Origin: Massilia sp. H6
Lineage (GTDB): Bacteria > Pseudomonadota > Gammaproteobacteria > Burkholderiales > Burkholderiaceae_D
NCBI RefSeq assembly: GCF_024802625.1
Contig: NZ_CP103371.1
Coordinates: 558,001 to 622,000, forward strand
DNA: 64,000 nt
Direction of reading: 5' to 3'
Shown in pieces: positions 36,439-44,830 of the stretch. A model generated the notes under the pieces. It saw only the letters and a list, made by a program, of their open reading frames with translations. It was not told the origin of the DNA and made no database searches. Made by a program: the position numbers and the translations under genes. Numbering within the stretch: position 1 is the stretch's first letter; each line of letters starts with the position of its first letter.

Positions 36439-38428
36439 GATTATCCGGCGCGTCTGGCGCGCCGCCCAGCTGCGCCGGCTGCCGCTGTGGATTGCCGGGG
36501 CGCTGCCATGGCTGCTGATCCGGTCGGCCCCGGGCCTGATCGCGTGGATTGCGTGGTGCTCTTGGGATTGGGCCATCCTGCGGCGCCAGGTCGGCTATGC
36601 CTGGGTGGGCTGGCTGGACGCGGCCGTGCCCGAAATGGAAGACAGCAGCGCGCTGCTCGAACACGCGGCCACGCCGCTGGCCGAGCTGCAGCGCCGCCGC
36701 CTGCTCGAGCGCCTCGATGCCAGCGTCGGCGCGCCGCAACTGCGCCGCATCGTGCGCGCCCGCGTGAAGCTGGGACTGCCATGGCTGCTGGCCAGTGTCG
36801 CGCTGGCCGCCGCGGTCTGGTTCGCTAGCGCTGCACCGCAGGCTCCGCAGGCAAGCAGCGCCATGCCGGGCAAGGCGCCGGCGCCGCTTGCCGCCGCTGT
36901 CATGCCCGAATTGGTGGTGCGCACCGCGCCGCCTTCGTACACCGGCATCAAACCCATCGAATCGGCCCCGCGCGACCTGGTGGTACCCGAGCAGACCGTC
37001 CTGACCTGGTGCCTGAAGAACGCTCCGGGCAATGCAGAGACGATCGAGCTCAGTAACGGCCAGGTGCTCAAGGCCGGTGCCGACTGCGCCCGCTGGAGCG
37101 CCCAGGAATCGGTGTTCTGGCGCTGGCGCGGCAAGCGCTATACGATCAAGGTCACGCTTGACGCGCCGCCGGAGATCACGATCACGGCGCCGGGCCAGAT
37201 GGTGCAGGAATTATCCGATACCGCCACCAGCGCCGCGATGGGTGTGAAGGTGCGCGACGATTACGCGATCCGGCGCGCTACCTTGCACATGACGCTGGCG
37301 CGCGGCAGCGGCGAGAACGTCCGCTTCACCGACCGCGAAATGCCCATCCCGAGCTCGTCCGATCCGAGGCAGCGCAGCTGGTCAAAGGCCTGGTCGCTTG
37401 CAGAGCTGGGCATGGAGCCGGGCGACGAGCTGTATTTCTTCGTACGCGCCACCGACAATGCCGTGCGTGCGCATACCGTGCAATCGCCGACCTATACGCT
37501 ACGCCTGCCCGCGCCCCTGGCTGCACAAGAAGAAGAAAGCGCCGCCATGCCGATGCTGGTCAAGCCGCAGAGCCTGCGCAGCCAGCGCCAGATCATCATC
37601 GACACCGAGCAGCTCATTGCCGACATGCGCGGATTGAAAATGCGTAAAGAGGCGGTACTCGAGCGCAGCCAGGCGATCGCCGCCGACCAGGGCGCGCTAC
37701 GGCGCCGCTACGGCCAGTTCCTGGGCGAGGAATCCTCGCTGTTCACCGATGGCGAGGACGATCATGACGACCACGGCGACGACGCTGGCAGCCAGGGCGC
37801 AGCAGCAGGCAATCAGGACATCCTGCACCGGTATGGCCATGCCCATGACGAAGCCGAGAACGCTACGCTGTACGACGAGGACACCAAGAAAGTGCTGCGC
37901 CGCGCCCTGATGGCGATGTGGGACGCCGAAAAGGCATTGCGCGCGATCACGCCCAAGGCGGCGCTGGCACCGGAGCACCGGGCCCTGTTGGCGATCAAGC
38001 AGTTGCAGCAGGCCGAACGCGTCTACCTGCACAAGACGGCCTTCGCGCCGCCGCCGATCAAGGAAGAAAAGCGCATGACCGGCGAGATGGATGGCACCGC
38101 GAGCTACCGCCGCGAGCAGGGCAGCGCGGACCGGCGCGTGCCGCAAGACCTGCAATTGCTGGTGCAGGCCTTGTCCGGCAGCGGTGCGCTGCCGGCGCTG
38201 TGGACCCGCGCCGCTCACGACTGGGTGGGGCCGCGCCTGACCGATGACGGCCAGCGCCTGGCGGCCCAGACCGCGATCCAGGACGTGCTCGATGGCTGCC
38301 TGGCCTGCCGCCCGGTGCTGCGCGCCTGGCTGCGCACGGCAGCCGGCCAGGGGCAGGTTTTGCTGCAGGCCCGCCCGGCAGTGGAAACGCCATTCGTGCG
38401 CGCATGGCGCGAAGGGGCCAAGCCATGA
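36422..38428 (+). CDS. Large membrane protein, DUF4175-like
   Basis: 668 aa from ATG 36422, with AAAGGA about 9 bases upstream; it overlaps the BatA-like gene by 17 bp. Two N-terminal membrane regions (about 22-55 and 118-138) are followed by a long soluble, probably periplasmic part with beta-rich segments (about 165-360) and a helical region. A His/Asp-rich stretch (EDDHDDHGDD, then HRYGHAHDEAEN, about 440-480) may bind metal. It resembles DUF4175 proteins, which often follow MoxR/DUF58/BatA genes. The function is unknown. The stop overlaps the next ATG (ATGA). Confidence 0.72.
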   Translation: MQESAEIIRRVWRAAQLRRLPLWIAGALPWLLIRSAPGLIAWIAWCSWDWAILRRQVGYAWVGWLDAAVPEMEDSSALLEHAATPLAELQRRRLLERLDASVGAPQLRRIVRARVKLGLPWLLASVALAAAVWFASAAPQAPQASSAMPGKAPAPLAAAVMPELVVRTAPPSYTGIKPIESAPRDLVVPEQTVLTWCLKNAPGNAETIELSNGQVLKAGADCARWSAQESVFWRWRGKRYTIKVTLDAPPEITITAPGQMVQELSDTATSAAMGVKVRDDYAIRRATLHMTLARGSGENVRFTDREMPIPSSSDPRQRSWSKAWSLAELGMEPGDELYFFVRATDNAVRAHTVQSPTYTLRLPAPLAAQEEESAAMPMLVKPQSLRSQRQIIIDTEQLIADMRGLKMRKEAVLERSQAIAADQGALRRRYGQFLGEESSLFTDGEDDHDDHGDDAGSQGAAAGNQDILHRYGHAHDEAENATLYDEDTKKVLRRALMAMWDAEKALRAITPKAALAPEHRALLAIKQLQQAERVYLHKTAFAPPPIKEEKRMTGEMDGTASYRREQGSADRRVPQDLQLLVQALSGSGALPALWTRAAHDWVGPRLTDDGQRLAAQTAIQDVLDGCLACRPVLRAWLRTAAGQGQVLLQARPAVETPFVRAWREGAKP

Positions 38429-39963
38429 GCTTCTTGATGGGCACTACTACCATGCTGGTGCTGATCGGCGCCGCCGGCCTTGCCAGCGCCGGGCTGTATG
38501 CCTGGCGCCGCCAGTGGCTGGACATGCTCCTGGTGCTGGTCGCCGCAGCTGCTCTCGCATCGTTCGCGGCCGGTATCGACTTGCCCGGCGCCGCCGGTCG
38601 CACGCTCACGCTCGACCCGGAGGCACCCCTGCCTTCGCTCGACGGGGTAGGCGAACTAGCGATCAAGGGCGACGGCCTGCGCGCGGCGCAGTGGGACGAT
38701 TTGCCCGCACTGCCGCTGCAGTGGCAGCGTCCGGAAGCGGGCGCGATGCGCGTGCACCATCCGCGCCAGCTGGCCCTTGGCCGCAGCTTCACGCTAAGGG
38801 TGCAGCGCGACGACAACACCGAGGCGCGCCTGCAACTGCTGGCCGAAAACGGCCAGGTCATCGGCGCGGCGCGCGGCAAGGGCGAACTGGCGGTGACCTG
38901 GCTGCCGCCGCTGGCCGAGCGCGCCGTGCTCAAGGCGCGCCTGCTCGATGCTGCCGGCAAGACGATCGCCGAAGGCCCGGTGCCGCTGACGGTGCACGCG
39001 CCCAGTATCCTGCAGGTACAGGGCCGGTTCGGCGCGCCGTCGTTTGACCTGCGCACGCTCAACGAACTGCTGGCTGGCAGCGGGGCGCTGCTCGACTGGC
39101 AGGTGGTGCTGGGACGCGCCATCACCCGAACCGAACTGCCAAATGCTGATATAACAGCGCCCAACCTGCTGGTGATCGATGCCGCCTGGTTCGAGCGCCT
39201 TGGCGCAGGCGAGCGTTCGGCGCTGCTGGCGCGCGTGGCTGGCGGCCTGCCGCTGCTGGTGCTGGGGGCGAACGCCAGCAATCCGGGCCTCTGGTCGCGC
39301 ACGCTGGGTTTGCAACTACAGGCGCAGCCTGCAGGGAAAAAGAGCGACACGTCGTTGGCGCTATCCGTGGCGCCGTTCAATCCCGCAGCACCCGTTGCGG
39401 GGCAATGGCGCGAGACTGACAAGCTGGTCTGGACCCGCAGCTGGCAGCAGGGCCGCATCGCCTGGCTCGGGGCCAGCGACTGGCACCGCCACGCGATCGC
39501 CGAGCCGCAGGCGCTGGCGCTGTGGTGGCAGGGGGTGCTCGACCGGGTCGGCGTGGACCACCCGCGCAATGTCGAATGGCTGGAGCCGGAAGAACTGCCG
39601 CTGCCCGGCCAGCGCATGGCGCTGTGCGCACGCGGAGTCAGCGGCGACGTGACGTTCCCCGACCTGGCATTGACCAGGACCTGGTCGGCGCGCACGGACG
39701 CGGCCTGCGTGGCGCTCTGGCCGGAGCAATCGGGATGGCTGGAAGTGAACGATGCGAAGGCAGGCGCGCACGCGGTGTACGTGTACGCGCCGGGCGACTG
39801 GCCGCAATGGCAGGCTAGCCAGCGCCGCGCTGCCACCGCACGCTATGCCGCCCGTACGCCGGACCAGGCCCAGGCGGGCGCGGCGCGCGCCGTTCCGGCC
39901 TGGCCGTTGGCGCTGGTGTTTGCGCTGGCGATGCTGCTGCTGTGGTGGCGCGAACGGCGCTAA
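38425..39963 (+). CDS. Membrane-anchored protein with amidotransferase-like central domain
   Basis: 512 aa from ATG 38425, which overlaps the previous stop (ATGA). Membrane segments are at about 8-27 and 32-50 and at the C-terminus (PLALVFALAMLLLWW), leaving a periplasmic domain of about 430 residues. The part from about 200 to 370 (NLLVIDAAWFERL, GGLPLLVLGANASN) looks like the glutamine-amidotransferase-like flavodoxin fold seen in proteins of such operons, without a catalytic Cys that I can identify. It is the last gene of the run and is followed by a strong terminator. Confidence 0.7.
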   Translation: MSFLMGTTTMLVLIGAAGLASAGLYAWRRQWLDMLLVLVAAAALASFAAGIDLPGAAGRTLTLDPEAPLPSLDGVGELAIKGDGLRAAQWDDLPALPLQWQRPEAGAMRVHHPRQLALGRSFTLRVQRDDNTEARLQLLAENGQVIGAARGKGELAVTWLPPLAERAVLKARLLDAAGKTIAEGPVPLTVHAPSILQVQGRFGAPSFDLRTLNELLAGSGALLDWQVVLGRAITRTELPNADITAPNLLVIDAAWFERLGAGERSALLARVAGGLPLLVLGANASNPGLWSRTLGLQLQAQPAGKKSDTSLALSVAPFNPAAPVAGQWRETDKLVWTRSWQQGRIAWLGASDWHRHAIAEPQALALWWQGVLDRVGVDHPRNVEWLEPEELPLPGQRMALCARGVSGDVTFPDLALTRTWSARTDAACVALWPEQSGWLEVNDAKAGAHAVYVYAPGDWPQWQASQRRAATARYAARTPDQAQAGAARAVPAWPLALVFALAMLLLWWRERR

Positions 39964-39986
39964 GTAGCGGCCAGCAGTCAGCGCCT

Positions 39987-40017
39987 CCCCACGCATCGCC
40001 CGCGTGGGGATTTTTTT
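39987..40017 (+). terminator. Rho-independent terminator of the TldD/TldE-MoxR operon
   Basis: CCCCACGC (39987-39994) pairs with GCGTGGGG (40002-40009) around a 7-base loop, and a run of seven T follows at 40011-40017. It is the clearest intrinsic terminator in the window and marks the end of the ten-gene run. Confidence 0.85.
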
Positions 40018-40108
40018 CGTCCATCCGCAGTCTCTTCCTATGCAGCACGCGCTGTCGCCGTTGGTTCAGTCCGGCGGCTGTTACCGGCAACTGCACGGAG
40101 CGACGACA

Positions 40109-41926
40109 ATGGAAAAGCACACCAAGTTCAATCTCTGGTACGTCAGTTTTGCGCTGCTCGGCGTCTTGCTGCTACGCGATGCCTGGGTACTCATGCGCGA
40201 AGTCGAGCCTCTGCCATATAGTCAGTTCATGGCGGAACTGAAGGCGAATAATGTAGAAGAAATTTCTATCGACGCCAGCACGATTCGCGGCAAGCTGCGC
40301 AAACCTTTGCAGGATGGCAGCACGCGCTTTGTCACCACCAGGGTCGAGGCCGATCTGGCGCGCGACCTGGCCCAGTACGACGTACGCTTTACCGGTGTCG
40401 TGCAGAGCAGCTTCTTGCGCAATCTGCTCGGCTGGGTTCTTCCTGCGATTATTTTTTTCGGCATCTGGATGCTCCTGATGGGGCGCCTGGCCGACAAGGG
40501 CGGCCTGGGAGGCAGCTTCATGTCGATCGGTAAAAGCAAAGCCAGGATCTATGTCGAGACCGGCGTGAAAGTCAGCTTCGACGACGTCGCCGGTGTCGAC
40601 GAGTCGAAAGAGGAGCTCAAGGAAGTCGTCAATTTCCTCAAGGATCCCAAGGTATATGGGCGCCTGGGCGCACGCACACCCAAGGGCATCTTGCTGGTGG
40701 GGCCGCCCGGCACCGGCAAGACCCTGCTGGCACGCGCCGTTGCCGGCGAGTCGGGCGTGCCGTTCTTCTCGATCAGCGGCTCGGAGTTTGTCGAGATGTT
40801 CGTCGGCGTCGGCGCTGCCCGCGTGCGCGACCTGTTCGAACAGGCAAGGCAGAAGGCGCCTGCGATCATTTTCATCGACGAGCTCGATGCGCTCGGCCGC
40901 GCACGCGGCGCCTATGTCGGCGGGCACGACGAGAAAGAGCAAACGCTCAATCAGTTGCTGGTGGAGATGGACGGTTTCGATCCTGCCTCCGGCCTGGTGT
41001 TGCTAGCCGCCACCAACCGCCCAGAAATCCTCGACCCGGCCTTGCTGCGCGCTGGGCGCTTCGACCGCCAGATTCTGGTCGACCGGCCCGACAAGACCGG
41101 GCGGATGCAGATCCTGGACGTACACATGCGCGGCATCAAGACCGCGCCCGACGTCGAACGCGAGAAGATCGCCGCGCTCACGCCGGGCTTTTCCGGCGCC
41201 GATATCGCCAACCTGGTCAACGAGGCGGCGCTGCTGGCAACGCGCAACAAGCACGATGCCGTCGGCATGGATGACTTTACCGGCGCCATCGAACGCATCG
41301 TGGCCGGTCTCGAGAAAAAGAACCGCCTGCTCAATGCGCAGGAGCGCAAGATCGTTGCCTACCACGAGATGGGGCATGCGCTGGTCGCCATGTCGCTGCC
41401 TGGCAGCGATGCGGTGCACAAGGTGTCGATCATTCCCCGCGGTGTCGGTGCACTTGGCTACACCCTGCAACGACCCACGGAAGACCGCTTCCTCATGACG
41501 CGCGAGGAACTCGAGAACAAGATGGCGGTGCTGCTCGGCGGCCGCGCCGCCGAGCATGTCGTGTTCGGCCATCTCTCCACCGGTGCGGCGGACGACCTGG
41601 CAAAGGTGACCGATATCGCCCGCAGCATGGTCACCCGCTATGGCATGGACAAGCGCCTGGGCCATCTCGCCTACGAGCAAGAGCGACCGTCCATGCTCGG
41701 CTTGCCGCAGGCCGACATCCGGCCGCGCGGCTATTCGGAGATGACGGCGCGCGAGATCGACTGCGCGGTGCGCGAGATTGTCGATGCTGCCTTTGCCCGC
41801 GCGGTGGAATTGCTCACCACGCGGCGCCAGTTACTGGAGACGGCAGCCAGGCGGCTGATGGAAAAAGAAACCTTGGGCGAAGAAGAACTGGCGGGCCTGC
41901 GCGAGGCCATGCCGGCGGCCGCGTGA
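40109..41926 (+). CDS. ftsH: ATP-dependent zinc metalloprotease FtsH (accessory copy)
   Basis: 605 aa from ATG 40109 with GGAG 8 bases upstream; the frame stays open upstream, but that part has no FtsH character. Two membrane segments (about 10-28 and 110-130), then AAA+ with Walker A GPPGTGKT (Lys204), Walker [11 protein letters not shown], the SRH region [20 protein letters not shown] and zinc motif HEMGH (His419-His423). It degrades membrane and some soluble proteins. Common housekeeping neighbours (rlmE/rrmJ, folP, glmM) are absent, and the protein is shorter at the C-terminus than E. coli FtsH (644 aa), so this is likely an accessory copy. It converges with the P-type ATPase gene. Confidence 0.92.
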   Translation: MEKHTKFNLWYVSFALLGVLLLRDAWVLMREVEPLPYSQFMAELKANNVEEISIDASTIRGKLRKPLQDGSTRFVTTRVEADLARDLAQYDVRFTGVVQSSFLRNLLGWVLPAIIFFGIWMLLMGRLADKGGLGGSFMSIGKSKARIYVETGVKVSFDDVAGVDESKEELKEVVNFLKDPKVYGRLGARTPKGILLVGPPGTGKTLLARAVAGESGVPFFSISGSEFVEMFVGVGAARVRDLFEQARQKAPAIIFIDELDALGRARGAYVGGHDEKEQTLNQLLVEMDGFDPASGLVLLAATNRPEILDPALLRAGRFDRQILVDRPDKTGRMQILDVHMRGIKTAPDVEREKIAALTPGFSGADIANLVNEAALLATRNKHDAVGMDDFTGAIERIVAGLEKKNRLLNAQERKIVAYHEMGHALVAMSLPGSDAVHKVSIIPRGVGALGYTLQRPTEDRFLMTREELENKMAVLLGGRAAEHVVFGHLSTGAADDLAKVTDIARSMVTRYGMDKRLGHLAYEQERPSMLGLPQADIRPRGYSEMTAREIDCAVREIVDAAFARAVELLTTRRQLLETAARRLMEKETLGEEELAGLREAMPAAA

Positions 41927-41973
41927 GAGTCGGGCTGTGCGCAGCCCACGCCGACGCCGCCGCGGCCAGCCGC

Positions 41974-44709
41974 TCAGCTGGCCTGTCCGTGCGTTGCCCG
42001 GTTGATGGCAACCAGGCGCAGCCTGATCTGCTTTTCTGCTTCGATAATGGCAAACAGTGCAACGCCAATGCCAACCACCAGCAGGCCGTCCGAAACGGCG
42101 ATCGAGGCAGTCCCGAAAATGCCTTGCAGTGGCGGGTAATAGGTCACCCCGAACTGCGCCAGCGTGACCACCACCACCACGGCCCATACGACCCTGGTGC
42201 CGCGCACGGCTTGCCAGGTCAGCGAGGTTCCGTAGATGTTGCGGATGAAAAACAGGTGGAATATTTCCATGACCACCAAGGTGTTGAGGGCGAGCGTGCG
42301 CGCCAGCTCCGTCGAATAACCGCGCCCGATGGCATAGGTAAAAATGCCATAGACGCCGGCCAGGAACAGCACCGACACCAACACGATATGCCAGACCAGT
42401 GTTCCGCTTAACAGCGGCTCGTCGCGGGCCCGTGGCGGACGGCGCATGGTGCCTTCTTCGGTCGGCTCGAACGCCAGCGCGATCCCCAGCGTAACGGTCG
42501 TGATCAGGTTGACCCACAGAACCTGCACCGCCGTGACGGGCAGCGTCATGCCAAACAGAAGGGCGACGACGATCGTCAGGGCTTCGCCGGCATTCGTGGG
42601 CAGGGTCCAGCTGATCACCTTCTTGATGTTGTCGTACACCGTCCGTCCTTCGCGAATGGCGGCGGCAATGGTGGCGAAGTTATCGTCCGTCAAGACGATC
42701 TCGGCAGCTTCCTTGGCCGCTTCGCTGCCTTTCCTGCCCATCGCAATGCCCGCGTCGGCGCGCTTGAGTGCAGGCGCGTCGTTGACGCCGTCGCCGGTCA
42801 TCGCGACCGTCATGCCATGCGCCTGCAGGGCCGTTACCAGGCGCAGCTTGTGTTCGGGACTGGTGCGCGCGAAGATGTCGCAGTCCATCGCCGCCTGGCC
42901 GAGGTTATGGTCGTGTATGCCATCGAGGTCGGCGCCCGTCAGTACCCGCCCGGCGTTGCGCAGCCCGATCTGTCGGGCGATCGCCGCCGCAGTTTGCGCA
43001 TGGTCGCCGGTGATCATCTTGACGCGAATACCGGCGCGATGGCAATCGGCCACCGCCGCGATGGCTTCCGCGCGGGGCGGGTCGATCATGCCCACCATGC
43101 CGAGCAGAGTCAGCGCGCCTTCGAGCCCGGCCAGTTCGAGCACGTTGGCGTCGACTTGAGCCGCCTTCTGCGCCAGGGCCAGCACCCGCTGCCCTTGCCC
43201 GGCGACCAGGTCGGCCTGCCCGGTCCAGTAGGCGGTATCGAGCGGCTCGGCCGCGCCATCTGCGCCATGCTGGAACCGGCACATCGACAAGATCTGCTCG
43301 GGCGCGCCTTTCACGAACACGCACGCATGGTGTTCGCGATCATGGTTCAAGGTTGCCATGAAACGGTGCCTGGCATCGAACGGGATGGCGTCGGTGCGCG
43401 GCCACGCGGCGTGCGTGCTGCTCGCTTGCATGCCGAGTTTTCCTGCAAAAGCCAGGAGCGCCGCTTCCATCGGGTCGCCTTCGGCCTGCCAGACGCCTTC
43501 TGTCTCATGCAGCGCCGCATCGTTGCACAGCACCGCGGCGCGGGCCAGCTCTTCCAGCACGGCATGGTCGGCTGGCGCCACGGTTGCATCGTCGAGCAAG
43601 AGCCTGCCTTTCGGCGCGTACCCGCTGCCTTCCACGACGAACCGGTGCCGGTGCGTGATCACCGATGCCACCATCATCTCGTTGCGGGTCAGCGTGCCGG
43701 TCTTGTCGGTGCAGATGACCGAGACCGAGCCGAGCGTTTCGATTGCAGGCAAGCGCCGCACGATGGCATGGTGCCTGGCCATCGCTTGCACGCCCAGGGC
43801 CAGCGTGATGGTCAGCACGGCCGGCAAGCCTTCCGGAATGGCGGCGACGGACAGCCCGACCACCGCCATGAACATTTCGTCGAAATCATGGTGGCCAACG
43901 AAATAGCCATAGACGAGTAATAGCGCAGCGAGCAACAGGATCAAGACGGTTAGCCACCTGGCAAACACGCCCATTTGCGCGACCAGGGGAGTCGTCAAGG
44001 TTTCCACCTGCGCCAGCAAACCGCTGATGCGCCCGATCTCGGTTGCGCTGCCAGTCGCCACCACGACGCCCTTGCCTTGCCCGTGGGCCACCAGGGTCCC
44101 GGAAAATGCCATGCAGGCGCGGTCTCCCAGCGCCGCGCCGGCCGCCACCGGCTTGAGCTGTTTTTCGGACGGAACCGATTCGCCAGTCAGGATGGCTTCT
44201 TGGAGGGATAAGCCGTGGGCACTGACCAGGCGCAGGTCGGCAGGCACCTTGTCGCCCGCCTCGAGCAGTACGATGTCGCCTGGCACCAGTTTGTCCGCCT
44301 CTATGCCCACGCGGGTGTTGCCACGGATCACATTGGCATGGGGTGCCAGCATATCGCGCACGGCGCTCATTGCCTGTTCGGCCTTGCCTTCCTGAACGAA
44401 GCCGATGGCGGCGTTGGCGAAAACGACTGCCAGGATCACACCGGTATCGATCCAGTGCCCGAGCATCGCGGTAAGCACTGCGCAGCCCAGCAGCACGTAG
44501 ATCAGGATGTGATGGAACTGCCGCAGGAAGCGAAGCAAGGCATTGCTGCGGGCCGCTTCCGGGAGCCGGTTTGCGCCGTAGCGGGCAAGGCGTGCGTCGG
44601 CCTCGCTCTGGCTCAGCCCGGAATGCGAGGTCTTGAGCTGCTGGAAAATTTCTTCTGGCGGCATGCAGTGCCATGCGGCCTGCATGCCAGTTCGGGTGTC
44701 ATCGTTCAC
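41974..44709 (-). CDS. P2-type cation-transporting ATPase
   Basis: 911 aa from a GTG start with GGAG about 8 bases upstream; an internal ATG at 44685 is the alternative. Standard P-type parts: actuator TGES, phosphorylation Asp335 in ICTDKTGTLT, KGAPE nucleotide site, MITGDHAQT, and hinge TGDGVNDAPAL. M4 has AAIPEGLPAVL as in P2 pumps. M6 reads LWVNLITTVTLGIALAFEP and lacks the Asp that helps bind calcium in SERCA (NxxTD), so the cargo is uncertain. It is convergent with the FtsH gene and downstream of the TonB receptor gene. Confidence 0.9.
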   Translation of the reverse strand: MNDDTRTGMQAAWHCMPPEEIFQQLKTSHSGLSQSEADARLARYGANRLPEAARSNALLRFLRQFHHILIYVLLGCAVLTAMLGHWIDTGVILAVVFANAAIGFVQEGKAEQAMSAVRDMLAPHANVIRGNTRVGIEADKLVPGDIVLLEAGDKVPADLRLVSAHGLSLQEAILTGESVPSEKQLKPVAAGAALGDRACMAFSGTLVAHGQGKGVVVATGSATEIGRISGLLAQVETLTTPLVAQMGVFARWLTVLILLLAALLLVYGYFVGHHDFDEMFMAVVGLSVAAIPEGLPAVLTITLALGVQAMARHHAIVRRLPAIETLGSVSVICTDKTGTLTRNEMMVASVITHRHRFVVEGSGYAPKGRLLLDDATVAPADHAVLEELARAAVLCNDAALHETEGVWQAEGDPMEAALLAFAGKLGMQASSTHAAWPRTDAIPFDARHRFMATLNHDREHHACVFVKGAPEQILSMCRFQHGADGAAEPLDTAYWTGQADLVAGQGQRVLALAQKAAQVDANVLELAGLEGALTLLGMVGMIDPPRAEAIAAVADCHRAGIRVKMITGDHAQTAAAIARQIGLRNAGRVLTGADLDGIHDHNLGQAAMDCDIFARTSPEHKLRLVTALQAHGMTVAMTGDGVNDAPALKRADAGIAMGRKGSEAAKEAAEIVLTDDNFATIAAAIREGRTVYDNIKKVISWTLPTNAGEALTIVVALLFGMTLPVTAVQVLWVNLITTVTLGIALAFEPTEEGTMRRPPRARDEPLLSGTLVWHIVLVSVLFLAGVYGIFTYAIGRGYSTELARTLALNTLVVMEIFHLFFIRNIYGTSLTWQAVRGTRVVWAVVVVVTLAQFGVTYYPPLQGIFGTASIAVSDGLLVVGIGVALFAIIEAEKQIRLRLVAINRATHGQAS

Positions 44710-44830
44710 GATGCGGCTCCATGGAGACGTCCCATGTATGACCGTGCAGATGACCTACAGTGCCGTGCGCCGGCAAATATCCCGCTACTGCGCGATGCCA
44801 GGTGGCATCGCGGAGCTTACGGCGGCAGGA

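Noticed and set aside
41932..41947. GGGCTG/CAGCCC hairpin after ftsH
   Set aside because: Short 6-bp stem with no T tract; it could occur by chance in GC-rich DNA.
44794..44809. GATGCC/GGCATC hairpin as terminator of the TonB receptor gene
   Set aside because: Only a 6-bp stem and no T run on the minus strand; too weak to call.
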